Source: Rhabdornis inornatus (taxonomy: Eukaryota; Chordata; Aves; Passeriformes; Rhabdornithidae). Taken from it: a DNA stretch of 64,000 nt. The position numbers and the translations under genes were made by a program. Shown piece after piece: positions 40,101 through 55,100 of this stretch. The stretch spans positions 1 to 64,000 of the forward strand of contig VWZS01004847.1 of assembly GCA_013397075.1 (NCBI GenBank), read 5' to 3'. The notes under the pieces were generated by a model. The model did no database searches, was not told the origin of the DNA, and was given only the letters and a program-made list of their open reading frames with translations. Within the stretch, counting starts at the first letter, position 1, and each line of letters opens with the position of its first letter.

Positions 40101-43100
40101 GGCTGAGGGTGTTCCTGTTCTCCTGCAGATGTCACTCTCGTGTTGTTTAAACGCTGAATTCCTCCACCCACGTTCAGGCAGACCCTTAGGGACTCTGTCA
40201 CACAGCGCTGTGTGACACTTGTGTCGGCACTGATTTCTTAGATCTTTTTTTTTCATTACTGTTTTCCAGTTTTGCTTATCACAAGCTTGTGTATTTGAGG
40301 CGTTCATCCTCATGAATCTATTTATTTTCTTTCATTTGTTTTGTGTGCAATGGCAAAAACTTAATTAGAGCATTTTTATTTGCAGTCGGTAATGAACTGA
40401 ATCCTTGCTGCTCTTAGACTGTGCATATGATCCGTTTAATATAATTATAATTACACAAAAGTGTTTAAGGCTAGGGCCACAAAGTAAATGAAGTCATATA
40501 GTAAAACAGGGTATTTTTTTCTTTACAAACCAGGTTTTAGGTGTTTTCTATTGTCTCTGAAACTGAGGTATTATGCAATTTACATTTAATTAAAGAATAG
40601 ATTTTTAAATTTTATTAATAAGAGCTTTTAGGTTTTAGAAACTACTTAGAAGATTCCTGTATGTGTGGAATTTATATACTGCATTTTCACATTATAAAAG
40701 AAAAACCCAAAATCCCACGAAAATTTATTTTTCTGGAATGTCATCTTGTGGCTTTAGATTAATAAATTAAATAGTTACATGCAGAAAAGCTTTTACTGTT
40801 GCAGAAATCTCTCTAAATTGTAACCAAAATGTTTTTAGGTGTAATTTAATTTTATGCAGAAAAAATCTTAAAGCCTGTGCCTTGATATAAAAAATAAAAT
40901 CGTGGCTTCTGAATGCTACAGTTACCTTGGAAAATAAGATTTAGTGTACAGTTCTGAGTGACCAGTGAAACAATGAATTGCCCCTGTTTTGTAATATACT
41001 TCAAAAGCTAAGTCTGATGTAGGAAATGGTGAGTACTTGTGTTTTGTGCAGGGGTGAAGGGAAAGTGAAAACTAGAATATTTTTGTAAATGTTTATTCTT
41101 ATTGCAATTCCTGCCTCTATTCTTTTATTATTTTGGGATTTATATTTAGTATTTGTCTAGGTTAGTGTAAGACCTATGCTTTAGGGAGCTTTAGACATCG
41201 TTTTAAATCTCAGTGTATAAAACTAGCTGGTTAATATCTGTGCCTGAGGTCAGACAAGAGGAAGTGGTTGTGTTGGTGTGTTTAATCTTAATATCCAAAC
41301 ATTAGTCTTCACTGAAATGTTTGCATCCGTGCTTCTAAGTCATTGCAATGTTGGATGAAACTTCCATCTGAGCAACCTTGGGTGATAATTTACAGGCTTT
41401 TTATGAAGAAGCAGCAGCTTGCTAGGTGCTATCAGTAAATGAAAATGTGTTGGTGTTTTTTTGTTTGGTTTTGGATTTCTTTTTCCTTGATTGTATAATC
41501 TATAAATGCCCACAAAACATTTTTTAAAGCAGTGTGTTGTGTTTCCTGCCTGGAACTGATAAGAAAATTGCATGAATCATATAAAATCTGAAGTAATACA
41601 GGAGTAATATCATATTGTAGCTTGTAGTCTTAAACTGATAGAGGTCACTTAAAATGAAGTATTAAGATACCACAATGTTGCACTTGAATGTAAATTAACC
41701 TTTATGGCTTAGAATTTGCCCTGCTCACTATTTTCCCCTGCAATTTATGGAGAGTGTATCAACATACTTTTCACACAAAGGTATAATTTTTAAAGGATCT
41801 GTACTTTTAAGTGTAAATATATTACTTGCAGGAAAGGATTTCTAATAGAAAATACTGCTTTTACAAAAAGAGCTGTCATCTGATATGGTGGTTGCCTTAT
41901 TCTGGACATTTTTTGGCCATTGTGCATTAGGCAAATTCCTTTTCAAATCCTCAATTCTGGCAGTAATAACTCTATAAAAATTGTCTATAAGCAGTCCATT
42001 TGTCTTTTGTACAGTTCTGCGTTTTTTCACTATATATCTGTGTGTCTCACTCTGTCAACTTTCTTTTGCCATTTATCTTTAAGAAGGTCACTTCAGGTCT
42101 CAAATCATGAGACTAAAATGCCTTATAAGTATTTTTTTCACTGTTCCGTCTCTTCTAAAGATACTTGAGATAGTGGAAGAACAAAGAATGTTCTTTTTTA
42201 GTTTTGATAGTGTTTTTGATAATTACATATTAATTGATAGTAGATTTTTTAGTTGAAAATAAATAATATTTTAATAAATATATCCTGGCAGTGCTCTTTC
42301 TGAAGAAGAGAAAACTACATTGCGTGCTGGACTTATCACCAACTTTAATGAGCCAGTGAATCAGGTTAGTGGTGATTGTTTATTACTCTCCCAAGAAATG
42401 CTTGTATTGATAGATAGCTTGGTTTCTTTCTTTACAAAGTATTTAATTATTATAATAAAGTTGCAGTTTATATACTGCTTTTCAGACAGATCTTGAAGTG
42501 AGATCTTTTACAATAGATCATAATTCATTGAGTTATATAACCACTTTGGTTGGAAATAGCATGTTTTGTCTCGGTGATTTGTTTCTTTTGGTGTTGCAGT
42601 GGCAGTTTGTTGTCCCTTGCTGTTTGTTCAACCGTTTGGTGAAATGGTTCAGGGAATGGATGTGGCTCAAAGATAAGCTTTCCCTGAGTGATTTTCGGTT
42701 TTTTCAGCTTTTCAGTCTGTTCTCTTACCTGACTCGCAGTGTGGCCATACAAAGAAGTGTGGCAGTGGCATAGCAGGAATGAGCTGTTGAGATTGCTGCT
42801 GCGTAAACCCACCTAAGCAGTATTGCTGTCACATGTCTTGTTACAGCATTAGTGAATTTAAATAAGCTTAATGAAGATTCAGTGTGATAGTGTCTTTTCT
42901 TACATAAAGTGACTAATTGTGAGCTGTGATTTTGATTAGAATAAGAATTTATTATTATATTGAGTACATAACTAATGTTAGGGGCACAGAGTATGCCCAT
43001 GCTAGATGAATCAATCTTGCTAACTTCTTCATCATGTGAGTATAAGATTCTGCAAGGAAGTATTTGCTATTATTTTGAGCTGGATCTTAAATAACTTTGT

Positions 43101-46100
43101 CAAGGAAATACAGAAATGATAGGCATAAGGTAAAGATTAAAAAGAAAAGGCATTGGAAATAAACTTCAGTTCTGCAGACAGTTCAGTTCTAACTTTTTTG
43201 GGATTTTTTGACAGGATTAATGTAATACAAGATTAGAGCAATTTATCAAAATTATGGTACTTTAGTCATTGTAGAAGCCCATTGTGAAATGACAATTTTG
43301 ACTAGAGTTAAAAATTTTCATTGCAAATGCAGTTTTTAAAAAGCATATAAAATATTTCAAGATTTGTTATGCAGGTATAGTTTCAATGTAAACAATATGA
43401 CCAAATATTACTTGTTTCTGCATTTTAACAAAAAAAAATGAAGTATGTCAAGCTGAACCATAGTGTGTGTCATTTATGTTTCTACTAGGTAGCATATAAT
43501 TTATCAAATATTTAATTTTGAAGTTTGTGTGGTTTTTGCACATATAAATAGGTAAATTAATTGTAAAACTTTTAATATTAACTACATTGTTTGTAAAACA
43601 ATTGAAACTTTTAATCAATAGTTTTTCCATACATTCATAAGTATTTCATCAATTTGCCTGCTAAGATGATAGCATAGCATGTTTTGTAGTTAAAAATGCC
43701 ACTGCTGATGAACATTTCTGGAGTTCTCTGCCCATAGTTGCAGTTGAGATTGGAACCTTTTTAACTGACATTTTGAAGACTGGTGGGTTCATGTTTTGAT
43801 TTGTGCGTCCTTACAACATTTTTGGGATGTCATTTTTTAAGATGTGGAGATTTTTGTTTGTCTTTATGGCAGCAGTCTAAGTAATTGCCTGAACAATTAT
43901 GTGCGATATTGAAATATGTTTACAGTGTCCATATCCCTTTCTTTCCCCTTGTTCCCCAATCTGTGTTGTAGGTATCCTAAGGTGTCCTTTCAGAGGAATC
44001 TTTCGTTTAGTTCCCAGCCTGCTTGATATGTCTGAGTTTTGATATCCTGTGTTCCTGATAACTGCACTTTTCCAGTCACAGATAGTTCATAACACAGTTG
44101 CTATCTGCTTGTGCTTTTTGCATCACTGAAGGCAGAAAAAATTGTGCCTCCTGTATAGAAAGAAAAACAACACAGAAAAGTGAGAAATAGGCATATTACG
44201 GAGATGTGATGATACAAATTGACTTCCGGGGACGTGGAGGAGAAAAAGATAACATACCATTTTCTAAGAGCCTAATTTCCACGCCCTCTGAAGATATTTA
44301 ACGTATGGGAGGCACAGTGTAACAAAATACTTCTTCAAATGTATGACAGCAAATTCTTTTTCTTTTTTCTCACCATTTAAAAAAGCCAGTCCTCAAGATA
44401 AAATTACTTTTGGCCTTCCTGGGAGGTTGCTTCTTGTGTTGTATATGGAGAAGAATTTATTTGCTCCCCCTGTCAATTGACATAATTTGATCTGGCAATA
44501 AGTAGGACTCCCAGCTCTTCCTTGCAAATATTGACATAATTTTCTTGAAGCAATTCTTCTCACTAAGCAGCATAATGAATATTGCAGAAAACTTGGTGGG
44601 GTTGTCAGATTCCAGATGAAACAGCTCAGGAAGCACAAAAGAAGGAGAAGGGAATAGCTCTATCCTCCTTAGGCCTGTAAATTGCTTGGATTCCTTATGG
44701 TAGCCTAAGAAGATGACTTCTTCCCCAGGTTAGAAGTGTGGTTGTTCTAGTGTGTTAAAGGAGAGAGTGTCTGCTTCACTAATCCAGTCAAGGACCTTTT
44801 CAATTAGAATGGGATAAGAACAGGGAAAACAAGAATGTGAAGTTTTTGGATATTTGAGGTAGGGTTTTGAGGGACCATACAAAATATGTTAAGGAATGTT
44901 TAGGGGAAGGGAGTTTCACAGCCGCCAAGTGTGGAATAGACAGAAACGGGGACATAAAGGCCAGTTGTGTAAACTGCAGGTGCGCTGTACCTGTGTCTGA
45001 ACAAACGCTGTGCCTGATGACCACTACCTGTCCTGTGTTTTGATTACATCCCTTACCCATCTTACTGTGTAATCTCACTCTGTTCATCATGCATGTGTGC
45101 TGCAAGGACCAGGTTCCAGCTGCTGGCAAGACTGGTGCGGGTGGGATTTGGACCCAGCAACCAAAGGCAGATGGTGTGAGTGGTACAGGTGCCCCGGCAT
45201 GTGGTTCTGAAGATCTGGAGCAAGAGAGAGTCTCAGTTTCAGTTACTGAGATGGGGCTTAGGCTTACACATAAGTGTGCCTGGGGCTGGAAATGGCTCTA
45301 TCTAAAAGTCAGGTAGAGAAGAATTAAGGGTGATATGTATTCAGCAGTGTATGTTCATAGAAAGTCATAGAAAAGATCACTGAGTAAAAAGTGGCTCCCA
45401 AATATTTGTTTCTTTATTTATATGATTTCTAGAATACATATAGTTACTGGTCTTCATGTAAAATTTGAACAAGGTATTAAGTTTAGTATTTTATGTAACT
45501 ACTTGCTACAAACATAAAATAGAATGCCTTTTCTCCACATTTACTTGCACTCAGCAGACTTAAAAACAGCTTAAGAAAAAGTTCACAAAAATCTAGCAAT
45601 CCATACTAGTCTTTTTTGGTTTAGGTTTTATTTGGCTGTGGATCTCATCATTATTAATTTTCTAAATGCCCTTGGACTTAGTGGTGTCTGTGGTTTGTTT
45701 TTTTTTTTGCAGATAGCAACTCAGATCTCTGTACTGATTGCTAAAGTTGCCAGAGTGGACTGCCCAAGGCAATGGCCAGAACTTATACCCACTCTTGTAG
45801 AATCTGTGAAGGTGCAGGATGATCTTCAACAACACAGGGCACTACTTACGTTTTACCATGTTACAAAGACCCTGGCATCCAAACGGCTTGCTGCAGATAG
45901 GAAGCTTTTCTATGATGTAAGTAATGTGGTGCAGTATTGTAGAGCATGCAGACTTTGTATTGTACATGCTTGCTTCTTCCTGAGTTTAGCTGGCAGGGCA
46001 TTAATGGCATGTCCATGGGACTTAAATGTCTGCCCTTGGAACAGAAGTGCTCTTATGTTGTGGGTATCTGTATACTGTGGAAAAACTGGAAGTCAGTTTC

Positions 46101-49100
46101 TGGGTGAGATGTTTGAGACCTTTATTAATTTTGCATACAGCTTGAACATTATCTTAATTTGTGTAAAGAAGCAGAGCTTCATCTACAGAACATAGAACAT
46201 AGTATCTGCATATCAGCCTTATGATGTACATGATCTTACTTTTCTAGGAATTTATGGAGTTTTCTTGGAAGTGTGTTCTGAATTCTTAAGTCAATATAGT
46301 CTTTAAGAAATACTGGGGTTTAGACTTCCATACTACCATATTTTAGTTTTTTATCATCAGTAGGAATGTGTTTGAGTTTTTCCAGGCCATCTCTTCAGGT
46401 TAATTGAAAGGCAAGATGTGAATGCAAATGCCAAATCTCGTGTCATTCAGTTTACATTCTCCACTGTAAAAATCCACTGATTAGAACACAGATGTAACTT
46501 TGGCTTCAAGCCAGGCATCTCCAAACCCATTTGGAGTTGGGCAACAAGGTAGTACAGTTAACTGAATTCAGTGAGTTAAACATTTTTTCCAAACCTGTTA
46601 CTCCTGAATTTTTTAAATTTTAGTTTTGTTCCTTCATTTTAAAGGAAAGAGTAAGCACTGAAAGTGAAGACTGTTTATGAAGATTTACCTATTTCTCTAT
46701 GTAGAAATTTCTGTTATGTAATCCATAAGATGAAATCTTAACCGTCAGGAGTCTGAGGCATTGAAGACTGACTGGTAGATAGGACCTTTACTAACCTTTA
46801 CTCAGTCAAAGCAACTAAATAAACAGGTCATGTGTTTTTGAGTCCATTTATATGTGGTGTAGCAGACTAAGTATGGAAATCTGCATTATGAAGCTGTCAA
46901 GTGCTACCATAACTGAGTGAGCAAACCTTTATATTCTGTTCGTAATTCAGGTATCTTTATCAGTTAAGCACTGTGTGTGAACTGTAATGTGAATTAAGCT
47001 TGAGATTTGTTTAGTTCTACCTGTTTAGAAACTATTTGTTATTCTGTGTTTTAAAAAAATTGAGGGAAAAAGTCAGTGTTTGCATCTATATCAACAAAGT
47101 AAAGCTAGTTTTGTAGTAGGCATTGTTCAATACTATTGTATCTGTAACAGCTTGTCTTTGTGGGAGAAGAGGTGATGAGGAAAGCTGGTAATTTTTTGAA
47201 GCATCATACTACATTATACACCAGCAACTGTATTTACTGAAAATCAGGTAAGAAAGGAGCCCAAAATAGTTTTCTCTAAGGTGAGAATCACAGACCCAAC
47301 TAGTCAGGGAAAACAGTGAATCTATTGTATCTTCAAATTAAGGCAAAATATTTTTCTGAAAAATATTTTTTGATTAGTACAACTCATTACAACAAAGAAG
47401 CAAATAAAACATTGTGGCCTGTGATACACACAAGAAACTAGATTAAATATTTTAATAGTCTAAACCAGCCTTTAAAATTTAGGGATTTATTATGGTATAG
47501 CAGAATTCAGGAAACAAAATATATTCTTGATCTTCCTTTTTCAGCTTACATCAAATATTTATAGCTTTACCTGTTCCTTGTGGAATCATCATACAGATAC
47601 ATTCCTACAGCAGATTTGTACAGGGGATGAAGCTGCAGCTGCAAATTCACTAGAAAGGACCTTATTGTCATTGAAAGGTAATAATATAGAATGATGTCAA
47701 GTGCAAGGAATGAAATAACTTTCTTCACAGGGACATGTAGAACTTCTTTGGTAAATAGTTCCCATTCTCTAACAAAACCATGCCCGTTGAGAGTAGCTGT
47801 ATTCTTGGTTTATTCTACCTGTACTGTTAGCAAGGCAGAAAGAGGATTGCTTGTGCAGAAGGGAAAGAGAGTAGTCTTGTTTCTCAGTATGTGAGAAGCT
47901 GTGCATTCCACTGTGTGTATTGTAAGAAGTCAGTGTCTAGGAAGTTGGAAAGTGGGTGGCGAAACAGGATGCTTTCTTACGTGTGTTGTAATTTAGGCTT
48001 GCGTGTCTTTAGCACTTAATTGAGGAAGCTGAGCTGCAAGTTTCATTCCATCAAGTTTACCCTGTGTGCAATAAAAAGCTAGCCTTAGCAGTTAGTTTGT
48101 TTTAGGTTGATGTCAAAGGCTTATGAGGGAGTAAATGCATATCCTGACTACTTTGCTGCTTTGAACAACTGAGATTTTTGTACGAAATGCTTGCAATGTA
48201 GATAATATGTGTCCTGAATTGTTTCAGAAGATGCAGTGTGCAGCTTTTCTGGGTTATTGGCAGTGATAAACCTGAGAGAATTTACAAGAGGCCTATGGGC
48301 CTTATTTGACTATACTTGGCCCTTTTCCTACTGCAGGATCTTTTGGGACTTGAATACTTAAGAGTTTTGGCAGAATTCTTCCTGATTGAGTAATACTTTG
48401 AGTTCTCTTCATTATTTTACACAAGGTGTGTTTTAAAGTAATTTCAACAAGGTGAATGTTAGGTGCGGAAGAGGCATCCAGGACATAAAACTATGCATAT
48501 TTTTTAAAGTATTGAGTTGAAAGAAAGGCGTGGAAGAGGAATTGCAATTGTGTTCTGAAATTTATAGAAACAAGAGCCAATAAATAGCTACACAAGTAAT
48601 TTTTTTTTTCCCAGTGCTTCGGAAACTGACAGTCCATGGCTTTGTAGAACCTCATTGGAATGCAGAGGTGATGGTAAGTGCATTTCTAGTTCTATAATAG
48701 AAATCTTTTGTGATGATTTTAGATGTTCTCATGATATACATACAATGCAGAATAAGCTTCATCTTTCAAACACATGTTTGTTTTTCAGGGTTTTCTACAT
48801 GCTGTATTTGAACGGCTGAAACAGTTTCTGGAGTGTAGTAAGTATCTGAGTGTTTTTCATTGTTAAACATTAGAAGCTGAATGCAAATATACAGGCTAGT
48901 GCATCATCAGTAATCATTTAGGTACAAGGTATTTTTGTATAAGTCGAAACTATTTCTTTAAATGCTGCTGAAACTGTCAAAGAAGAATTCAGAGAAAGTG
49001 TCTTTTTGTATCAATAGGCTAAAATCACACCAAAATTGTATTTGGTGTCATAATTCAGCAACACTTTTTTATGAGAATAGATTTTAAACTGAATAGGAAG

Positions 49101-52100
49101 AATTTTTTTAGGATAAGTTATATGGAATTTTGATGTAGTTTCTGGGTTCAGGAGCATGTACTTTGGTAAGAGGGCTGATCTGGGCTTTGATTCTCATTTT
49201 TAGAAGAGATGGAAGCTGTCCCCATTTGCCACTTTCACTATGCTACAGTCAGGCTCCTTCTGACTCTTCTTTGATCTTTGACAAGAAAGGTGCAGAGTCT
49301 GAATAGAAGAAATTGAAGGCCATCCCATACTGAAGTTTGATGTCTATTGTAGTCCTCTAGCATATGAAGACTTTAGGGTTTCTGTGTCCTTAGACAAGAA
49401 CCTTCCCATTTCCGCTTTTCTAATCAGTAAATTGTTTTGCAAAAGCAGGTACAACTATGTTACAGGATTAGTGTTTGCATTTATTATATCATGTTTCTGC
49501 CTGTATGCCTTCAATATGGCCCTTTGTGGTTCTTCTTTTGCTTTATAAAAGTTTTGTCTGTTTTTTTCCCAATTTGGAATTTTTTCTAATGTCCATAATA
49601 AATTATTCTTTAAGATGGAGTTTCTAGAAAAGCACATAATAATATGTGGTAATAGTTTTATTAAAAAAAGAATTTGTATTTCAGTGAATAATTATTTTTT
49701 GTCTAGCATTTGCTTGCATTATTTTAATTGCCTTTTATCATTGAATTTTCTGTAATGATGTCACAGTTGTTATAGCCTGATCAAGTGCAGTGAATTTCAC
49801 TACAGTTGAGAGAAACAGTTTAAGATTTTCTTATTCGCAGTACTCTTTACCTTGAATTTGACTTGGAATTTATTTTGGCCTAGAACTTTCAGGCTTAACT
49901 TAATCTCTTAACTACAGTAAAAATAAGTTCTTCTCCAGTGTTAATTATTTAAAACTTAGCTATCCAGAAAGAAAATAAGGTCTAAAAAATAATAGTCATG
50001 AAATGTCTGATTTACCAGGTAGGAGTATAAGACCAGAAAGCATATGCAGAGATCGTCTAGAAAAGACCATAATTCTGTTCACTAAAGTGGTAAGTAAAAT
50101 CTCCTTTCAGTTACTGTATGGTTTCTAGTTCTGGAGGAGCAGCCCCCATCCAGACATATATGTGAAAGTGAATCCCTTTCAAAGAAATGGAAGGATCTGC
50201 AACTTAAAACTTCTTTGTTATGAGTTGTATTTTTTAAGAAAAGGGTGTCTGTTTACTCATGCTTATGTAAGTTGCAGCAGTGAAAAAAACATTTTCTTAG
50301 CTCAGACAAAATTAAGTGCATTCTGTAAGTAAATTATTTAGCTAGAACTTGTTTAAAGAATAATTCTGGAAGCATTGGTAAAACAATTGCAATGTTATCA
50401 AGGTATAAAGAAGAGATAGGTTTTTCATCTTATCTTTTTTAGGTAGTTAGATCACTGTTTCTATGGCTTTGTTAGTTCTTTGGGATTACTGGCCACTAAT
50501 TAAAAGAAAGTGAACAACATACTCTATTGCCATGTGAAGCTTGTAGAGTGTGATACTTGGACTTGCCAGCTGATTCTCTGTAACTGTTAAATGCATATTG
50601 TATTTTTTTTGTTGTTGCTGTTTTTTTTTTTTTGGTTTTTTTTTTTTTAAGTTACAAAATCTACAGAGTTCCCATTGTTTTCAGATTCTATCTAGAGGCC
50701 ACGGGTATAATTCAAATATTCAACCTAGTAATCAGAAGTAAAAAGCACCTATCAGCTTCACCAAAATTGAGCTGAAGATACTCTGATACATTATATTTGT
50801 CATAGTACTTAGATTGCAAAAGTGCCTGTTTTTTCACAGACCTGAAGAGAAAGTCAACTTGATTAGTAGGTAATCTACCACCTATAGAAATTCACATGCA
50901 GGAATATAGATTTAGGCATTTTTGTAGTACTAAAGGAGATAAAAGCAGTCCACCAGTGTATTTTAGATCACTAAGTGGAAAAGCCAAGTTGAGGAAGCAA
51001 GTGCTTGTAGTGCAGTGGTGGTGTTGGGGGGAAATCCATATATCCTTTTTTGCTTACACTAGTTCTAATAGGGATGAATTATCTGCTGAAATACCCATTG
51101 TTTTAAGTATGGCTGATATTTACTTACTAGCAAGCTGGTCCATTTAAAGATAGGTATTGTTCCTCCTACTTAAAATAATTTTGAAGCCAAATAAAGATTT
51201 TTGTTCTTAAATTATGCTTCATTACCAATTGATACTGATCTCTTCCTAATTTCCTGTCCATGTTCAGTTTTCTATAATTTTATATTAATTGGCACCTGTT
51301 TTTGATAACTGGTTTACTAAAGTATTTAATAAGACTTTACTAAAAGTGTTTTGATTTCTCCTTTTCTGCTTCCATTTTTTAAAGCTTTTGGACTTCTTGG
51401 ATCAACATCCTTTCTCATTTACTGCTTTGATTCAGAGATCACTGGAGTTCTCTGTAAGCTATGTTTTCACAGAAGCTGGTGAAGGAGTTGTATTTGAGCA
51501 GTTTATTGTACAGTGCATGAATCTCATTAAGATGATTGTAAAAAATTATGCATACAAGCCATCCAAAAATATTGAAGGTACTATTTACTGAATTTTTTTT
51601 TGTCTTGAGAAACATTTTGCTAGCTATTCTCAACAGTTAATACTCCTTTATTAATGTTTTAATAATTAGTGACATATGTATGGTTCTGCCTCCATATTGA
51701 TAATTGTTATTTTAACTTTTAAAGTATTAATGTATATGAATAATGACATTGCAAAGGAATTTTAAACGCAAAAGGAGCACAAATATCTTTCATTTTGTGA
51801 TTATTTTAGTTTCCGTTGAACTAATTTTAAAAAGTGCTGAGGTATAGAGTTTGGTTTATTTTCATCAACTAATTTGTTGCATCTTTCCCATTAGATACAT
51901 TTAATAAAATGCTGTATTTTCTGTAATTAACTAATACCAGTACAATGAAATACAGAAACACAGTGGATTGGAGATGGCAGTCCAATAAAGAAGTTAATTC
52001 GTTTTGCTTTGTAGGACTGTGTTTCATTTTGCAGCTTCATACACTGCTGTATGTGTGAATTAAAAAAACACCTCAACCTTTCACATTGGTTTTACATGTG

Positions 52101-55100
52101 ACAGTGACTAGATAACAATGAGCATTCTCTATGAATTTGAAAAAAAGCTTTATATATGTCCTGATATGTGTCAGAACGGATTACTTGTTTAAAAACCTGT
52201 CTTACCAGCTGAAAGTCAGTTAAAGTCTGCTGTGAAAATACATTTTTTTTCCAGAGGATTAGAATTTTTTGTTTATTGACTTTTTTCTGATTTTACTAGA
52301 CTAGTTTTTGATCATTAAGCCACTTAATTGTAATCTGAAATTTTCATGTTTTCTTTCAGACAGCAGTCCTGAAACTCTTGAAGCACATAAGATAAAGACA
52401 GCTTTTTTCACATACCCAACACTAATGGAAATATGTAGGAGATTAGTCACTCACTATTTCCTGCTGACAAAGGAAGAATTGACCATGTGGGAAGAGGATC
52501 CAGAAAGCTTCAGTAAGAAACATGCTGTATAGTTGGTTGTAGTGTAATTAGGTGTTTGTATAAGTGCTTCATATCCACATTTTCTCCACAAATTGCCTAC
52601 TGCAATATTGGACATTTTATTTCCTGCAGTCTTCTTACATGGATAAATATTCCCTCTAGACGTTCTTTTTGTAATAAAAGATTTCTCTGTAGTCTATGAT
52701 ACCTCCTAACACTAAACTTTGTTTGAACCATAGTTGAAATAATTCTTTTTTTTTTTTTTCCTTTGGAAAATAATAGCTGTAGAAGAGACTGGAGGAGATT
52801 CTTGGAAATACAGTCTCAGAGTAAGTGTTCAGTTTGAAAGAAGCCCATTAAACATTCCTGAATGCAATTCTTGATAGTTTTGTAACCAAAACAGATAATA
52901 TTTGAAATAAAATCTTTGTTTTTTCAGTTTAGTAAAGTTTAACTTCGTTCTTTTTTCAGTGTTCAAACTTGCGGAAATACACAAGAATCTGTGCACTTAA
53001 TATTTTAGGAGGGAGGGAAAAGGTTTTGCTTCATCATTTGAATTATGTAGCCTCTGGTTAAAGCCAGCAGAAGTTCTCTTTTTTTTAAACTGATGACTGA
53101 TGTAACCACTTATGACTTTCTTAGTAGACATGACGAGTGAAGGAAGTTCCAAATGCATCTTTATTAATTAATTATATTCATTAATTATTTGTTATATTAG
53201 TTAATTTAGTTCAGGTCAGAAAAATGCTGTCGTAATGTATCTCCCAACTGTAACTGATGGGGTTTGCTTTGCAGAGTGATCTCAAAGTTTATTTGCTGGA
53301 TTAATTATATTTTAAAACTAAAAAACTCAGTGTGGTGCATATAGTATGCTCCAGTTGTAAAAGGGTGTTCAGTCCAAGTCCCTGACCTACAGCCAATAAG
53401 CCAACACAAAAACAGTCTGCGACATACCTACAATGTGGTCCCTGGCAGCACAGCACCAGCTGTTTCACTCCACAGATTTGTTGTTCTACAGCTGCAGCCA
53501 TCAAACTCTTGCTAAGTTAAGCTCAGTCTATAGTAGAGAAAGAGTGGTATTTCTCACAATATTAATTTTGCTACTATATTGTTTTTTAAATTGTGACTTT
53601 CAGTGTGAGGTATTCAGCACTTTAAATTTTAGCATAAAATGTATTTTAATTGCCTTTATTTTAATAGATTCTAACCAGATCTTTTAAATTTTCAGCCATG
53701 CACAGAAGTTCTTTTTATTGATATTTTTCATGAATATAATCAGACTCTTACCCCAGTTCTTTTAGAAATGGTTCACAGTCTACAAGGTAAGCTCTTTAAA
53801 AAAAATGAGGGAAGTATAAAATGTAGAATTGTTTAGAGGACCCCTTTGGAAGTTTCTTCCCAAATTTGTTCTAAACCAGGACAAATACATGATATACTCT
53901 TGTGAACTATTAAACAATTTAATCTTGTAACATCTAATTGTATATAGTGTGTTCTCTCTGTATTTTTCAAAAGACATGTTAATATTCTAAAATAATTTCA
54001 AAACCTACCATAACAGAATGCATTGTGTGTCTAGGAGATGGAGGTTGTAACGGCTCTTTGGTTTTCATCTTAATTATTCTAGATGACTGACAGATGTTGT
54101 GGCATTTCTAATTTCACGAGATTTCAGGCTTTCTTGGGAGTGATCCACAAGCTTAATTAATTCATTGGGTTGTTTTTAGTTGGGAACTTCCTGTTCAAAT
54201 GTTGCGAGGCAGTTCATGCTGTGTGTCTGCCAAAATCTTGAGGGGAAAAAAACTTTAAAAGAAAAAGTTTAAGTTACGCTGTCATTTTGGAGAGTCTAAA
54301 TGACTTTCCAAATCTGAAGAACCTGCTTTAAAAATTTATGGGGTTTCTGTATGAAGACTGAATTATTCATAGGTTGAGGAGTGATACGTATTTCCTTTGT
54401 TTTACTTCATGATTCCTTGCCCGTAAACTAAGTTTTATGGTGGCCAGGAGAGATCATAAGTGGGGGTGGCTTTTTTTTTCCCCTGTCATTTCAACTCAGG
54501 TTGTTTGCCCTGGTTGTGTTAGTTGAGTTACAATATTTGGTATTCAAGCTTATCAGAAAGGATCATTACATTCTAATAAAATAAAATAAATGTTCCTTTT
54601 CTGAGAGTGCTTTCTGACTTCATAAATCTGTTCATAAAGTACTTTGTGCCTGTAGGTTTTGGGATGGGTTGTTGCACTGTAATATGGGGACTAGTAGATG
54701 ATTCCTTATAATAGAGTTGACAGTTAATGTGGTTTTGTTTTCCAAAAATTACCTAAGTTAATACTACCATGCTAAAAAGTATACCAGTACTTCTTAAATT
54801 CTCCTGGGGCCCATAGTAGTTTTCTTCTGCTCTTCATGTTTTCAAATTGAAATTTACTGTTGAAGTACTAGATGTTATAAAGAATCCAGTAATTCTTAAA
54901 ACTTCAGAAAATATTTACTTTTAGGCACACATTTATAAAAAAGTCTAGGACCCTTTTGGATATATTACTCTGAGTTGACAGTTGCCTGCAATTTGCAGGT
55001 TTTGAGTCTGTTGATTTAAAATACTTGCTTCTGACTTACGCGTATGTTGTTATTAAAAATGTTTGTCTCCAAAGAAGTAAGTCAGAAATAGGATGTGAAA

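Larger units (their letters stand above)
34158..47544 (+). other. IPO11: IPO11 introns between coding exons 1 and 5
   Basis: Apart from coding exons 2-4, this stretch is A/T-rich intron. I recognise no interspersed repeat family in it. Local structures are an ATAGATAGATACATATGTAT-like stretch near 36860 and a 22-bp palindrome at 40196-40217. Two moderately G+C-richer patches (about 40020-40220 and 44930-45310) may be old repeats but were not identified. Confidence 0.5.

Noticed and set aside
39731..40201. 156-codon minus-strand open frame
   Set aside because: Intronic, low-complexity residue content, no recognisable motif, and no splice or promoter context of its own.
45632..46195. 187-codon open frame taken as a single exon
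   Set aside because: Only 45713-45916 is exon (IPO11 coding exon 4); the ends run into introns past a clear CAG acceptor and GTAAGT donor.
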